Shown: in pieces, positions 61,101 through 64,000 of the stretch
Numbering within the stretch: position 1 is the first letter of the stretch
Layout: every line of letters starts with the position of its first letter
Assembly (NCBI GenBank): GCA_023362775.1
Contig: JALMGJ010000013.1
Location: 26,762,274-26,826,273 of the forward strand
DNA from: Charina bottae
Lineage: Eukaryota; Chordata; Lepidosauria; Squamata; Charinaidae
Reading direction: 5' to 3'
Length of the DNA: 64,000 bases
Position numbers and translations under genes: made by a program
Notes under the pieces: generated by a model
The model's input: the letters and a program-made list of their open reading frames with translations, nothing else
Databases searched by the model: none
Told to the model about the DNA's origin: nothing

Positions 61101-64000
61101 CACAATATTTGTAATCAATCACTTTTTGTCCGCAAAAAGATTCCTTCATGTGACATAACAAATACGTATGTAGTAAATTTCTTAGAAACTGTTTCCTTCA
61201 GATAATTCAGTTAAGCTGATCAGGTTGTTTCTCCTGTTAAATAAATTTCCAAAATTCTTTAATTTGACGACAAAATCAGGATCTGATAAACTGCACCATT
61301 AGTTTCACTGGGATGGGTGAACCATGTTTTAAAAGATATTGACGATGTGGTATGGCAATCTGTTCTACCAAATTTGATTTAGATATTGGACACTTCCAGG
61401 CCATGGGGCTAAATCCAGTATGAAAGGCAGTGAATGTGATGCTTCTGTCTTTAGTTTTAATTGGATCCTAACTTTAAAGCCTAACCATAAGCAGGACACA
61501 TTTCATGTAAGTTGATGGGAGCTTTGAAAAAAAGACTGCATGCAGGAAACATAGTTCAGCAACCTCTGTTCAGTGAAAAGTTCTCAACTTCAATTTATGT
61601 TAGATGGAACGTATTGTTGTAATTGTGTAGTCATTCCAAGTTGCAGGTTCCTTAAATTCCTTGACATCTTTTTTTAGCATATATTTTTTAAGAGGAGCAG
61701 GGAAATAAGACAAATATCTTCAAAGAGATTCAAGAGATTCTTATAGCTGGAATTTAATACTGCAGTTGTTTACTCATTCTAAACTCTTTATTCAATACAT
61801 TTCTGACTTTCTCTTTTTTCTGTTCCCTTTTTTTTGCTAGTTAAAAAAGAGGAAAAGTATATAAATGTTATCCCAAACGTGGGTGAAGTGTTAATGTTGT
61901 GACTTACAAATAAGATGGTCAACACTAAAAAAAGAAGGGAATAATTTTTCTATCTAAATTTTCTTAAATAGCTCCCAAGTTTGTTTGTTTGTTTGTTTGT
62001 TTGTTTTAAACAAAAAAAAGGAGTGTTTCAATGTGACAACCAATCTGTAAATTTTAACAATGATTTTGGTGGTACTTTTTGCAAATAGAATGGCTATTTC
62101 GAAATAAAACAACATACTCCCCAAACCCTAAGGTTATGATTCCTGGAAAAAAAACTATTAAAAGAAACAATTGAACCAATTTTTTAAATGAAAGAAAAAC
62201 AAAAAAATAGTAGCTCCTTGGGAGGGGGGGTATTAAGTTTGTAAAATTGGCAAGTAAACATAGAAGCTGTTTTTAACATAATTAGATTTTTCAAATAAGT
62301 GAAATTGTATTTCCACTACAGAGCAGAGGTTTTAAATGGTTCCCAAAACCATTAAACCATTTTTACTGTGCATGTGACAATTTGGGAAGCTAAGAATAAA
62401 AAATTAAGAGCTGACAAGCCTGTTTTTTTTTAAAAAAATCCAAATAATCCAACAAACAAATGGACTTTCACTCAGATTGCCTTTTTCAAGGCAGATCTGT
62501 GACTTCCAGGTTTTTCACTTCTCAAACAGGCACTTAAAAAAATTGTTCAATTTATTAATGGGTTTTGAACCGGGGCAGGAAAACAATTATGATTTATTTG
62601 TGACGTGATCAAAATCTGGATGGTTTTTTAAAAAGGAATTCCCTAGTACGGCTCTTAACGTTGGCTCTTTGGCTAACAAACGAAGATGAGCACCGGCCCC
62701 TAGAGTCGGATACGACTGCACAAATGTTTACCTTTTTATGCTTTCCACATTTCTTTTAGTCATTTGCTGTTGAGAGATTTAACAGGCCCTGTCACGTCCC
62801 AAGACTTTCCTGGGATCCAGACAGTCTTGCCTTCCATCTGAAACCTCTCCCTATTTTATTTATTTATTTATTTATTAGTTAAATTTATATGACCGCCCAA
62901 CTCCCCCAACGGGGGACTATTTCCTCATCCCTCTTCCCCCCTCTTTTTTCTTCCCATTAACTAAAGAGGACAATGCAGCCTCTTTGCACCTGGCTCTCCA
63001 TCTAAACACATCTCAAGAACTTCTGCCATCTACGGTGAAGCGTCACTTTTTGGTGGGTGAACCCGTTTTCAAACCCCGGCTGCCCAGCGGCGCTTCTCCA
63101 TAGTTTTCATGGCAGTTCCCGACAGACGTGCCTGTTCCACATTAACTAGCATGTGGGATGGGTGCAACCTGCCCCTCCGAAATGGGCCAGGTGAGCATCT
63201 TTCCCTTCCATTCCAGGGGCCATCTTGTCAAGAGCCTCCCACCTACCCCAGCTGTGGTTTTTGCCTGGCGATTAGCATCTCTCCACACTAGAGGCCCCTC
63301 TCATTCCTGTCTCTCAGCATTGGGGCAGCTGGGACGGCTCGGCCTCAGCTTCCTTGGGCTCAGATCTGTTTACGAACACGTCAGTCACCCCCTACGATCG
63401 TGGCAGGCCCAGGGTCACCCCTGAAAAGTCCTTTATCTTTGCTGGTTACCCAACCATACAACAGAGAGACGTTTTCAACCCTGCAGCTTGGGGTTTCGGT
63501 TGCGAAGCCTCCAAGCTTCCTCAGCCTCTGCTGTTGCTCTCATGCCTGTAATTCTCTCCTTTGGGAGTCGTTTTTCTTGCACTGGTGCCCGGATACATCG
63601 TGTCCCTTCCCCTTTACGTAATTGGGGCGGAGTGGAGTACGTTGGACGTAGACACCTTGATTCTCATTTGTTTAGCTCCTTTTCAACATGTAAGCATGTC
63701 CAGAATAGAGATGGAAAAAACAGTTCTCCTAAATTTGACTCCCGAAGCAACGTCCGACATTCAAACATTACCGGACATTTTCAGACGGGATGCGGCAAGA
63801 CAGTGCATCCTCACCAACTTGTTTATGCGAAATGTCTCCGCTACGGAGTTTTGCAGCCTCCTTCCTAAGCCCTTTTCCTAAGAAGCTAAACAATCTGGAT
63901 GGAGAATTTGACTTTCAGAAGAGCTGATGCCTGTTCCTTTCTTCGCCCAGCCTACCTATACATTTTTGGGGCCTCTTAAAAATAGTACAACTTTTCTCAT
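58130..64000. other. AT-rich, repeat-poor region 5' of the FOXG-like gene
   Basis: No gene recognised. Repeats are one SINE at 60745, a SINE tail at 62650, a short (GTTT)n at 61980-62005 and a LINE-end fragment at 62855-62925. From about 63050 the DNA becomes GC-richer with several open frames on the plus strand, none with a recognisable domain. Confidence 0.5.
60745..60992 (-). mobile_element. tRNA-headed SINE (type 2b), reverse orientation
   Basis: Minus strand: GAGAGCCAGTTTAGTCTAGT head and a tail with TTATTTATAAAAATAATAAA and GGCAGGATAGAAAAT. The only full SINE seen between the FOXG-like gene and the end of the window. Confidence 0.78.

Noticed and set aside
63109..63881. Several overlapping open frames at the right end of the window
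   Set aside because: No known domain, no clear splice partners, and they occupy different frames of the same DNA. A partial gene running off the end cannot be excluded.

Overview
The window is vertebrate nuclear DNA, most likely from a squamate reptile (lizard or snake). Its genes are split by GT-AG introns. The repeats combine a BovB (RTE) LINE, tRNA-headed SINEs with BovB-like or AT-rich tails, a CR1/L2-type LINE, an L1 fragment and many hAT-type MITEs. I know this mixture from squamates; the species cannot be told from the sequence alone.

Six protein genes can be supported, in this order. (1) SIX5 (+), last two exons only, 1-2500. (2) A complete SIX1/SIX2-class homeobox gene (+), three coding exons, 10658-15580. 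(3) A complete 11-exon MEIOSIN (BHMG1) gene (-), 34157 down to 18619; every splice phase matches and the protein is 488 aa with an N-terminal bHLH and a C-terminal HMG box. (4) A single-exon adenosine-receptor-like GPCR (+), 42015-43064. (5) SNRPD2 (-), 51829 down to 49242, whose start codon is split by an intron. (6) A FOXG-type forkhead gene (-), 58042-57080.

From general knowledge, human 19q13.32 carries SNRPD2, MEIOSIN/BHMG1 and SIX5 close together, so this is the same ancestral block. Here it also holds a SIX1/2-type gene, a FOXG-type gene and an adenosine-receptor-like gene that I do not know from the human locus. A FOXG gene and a SIX1/2 gene beside a SIX4/5 gene mirrors human chromosome 14 (FOXG1 and SIX1/SIX4/SIX6). 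These extra genes are best read as whole-genome-duplication paralogues kept here and lost in mammals.

Layout: SIX5 and the SIX1/2-like gene run head to tail. The SIX1/2-like gene converges on MEIOSIN. MEIOSIN and the receptor diverge around a CpG-rich, promoter-like segment near 36.0-36.27 kb. The receptor converges on SNRPD2, which starts at a second CpG-rich promoter near 51.83-52.1 kb. The FOXG-like gene sits in AT-rich DNA with few repeats. The rest is intron and intergenic sequence with at least five MITE families, two SINE types, LINE debris (a BovB copy lacking its reverse-transcriptase core and carrying a MITE) and several microsatellites. No operon, CRISPR array, phage or bacterial feature is present.
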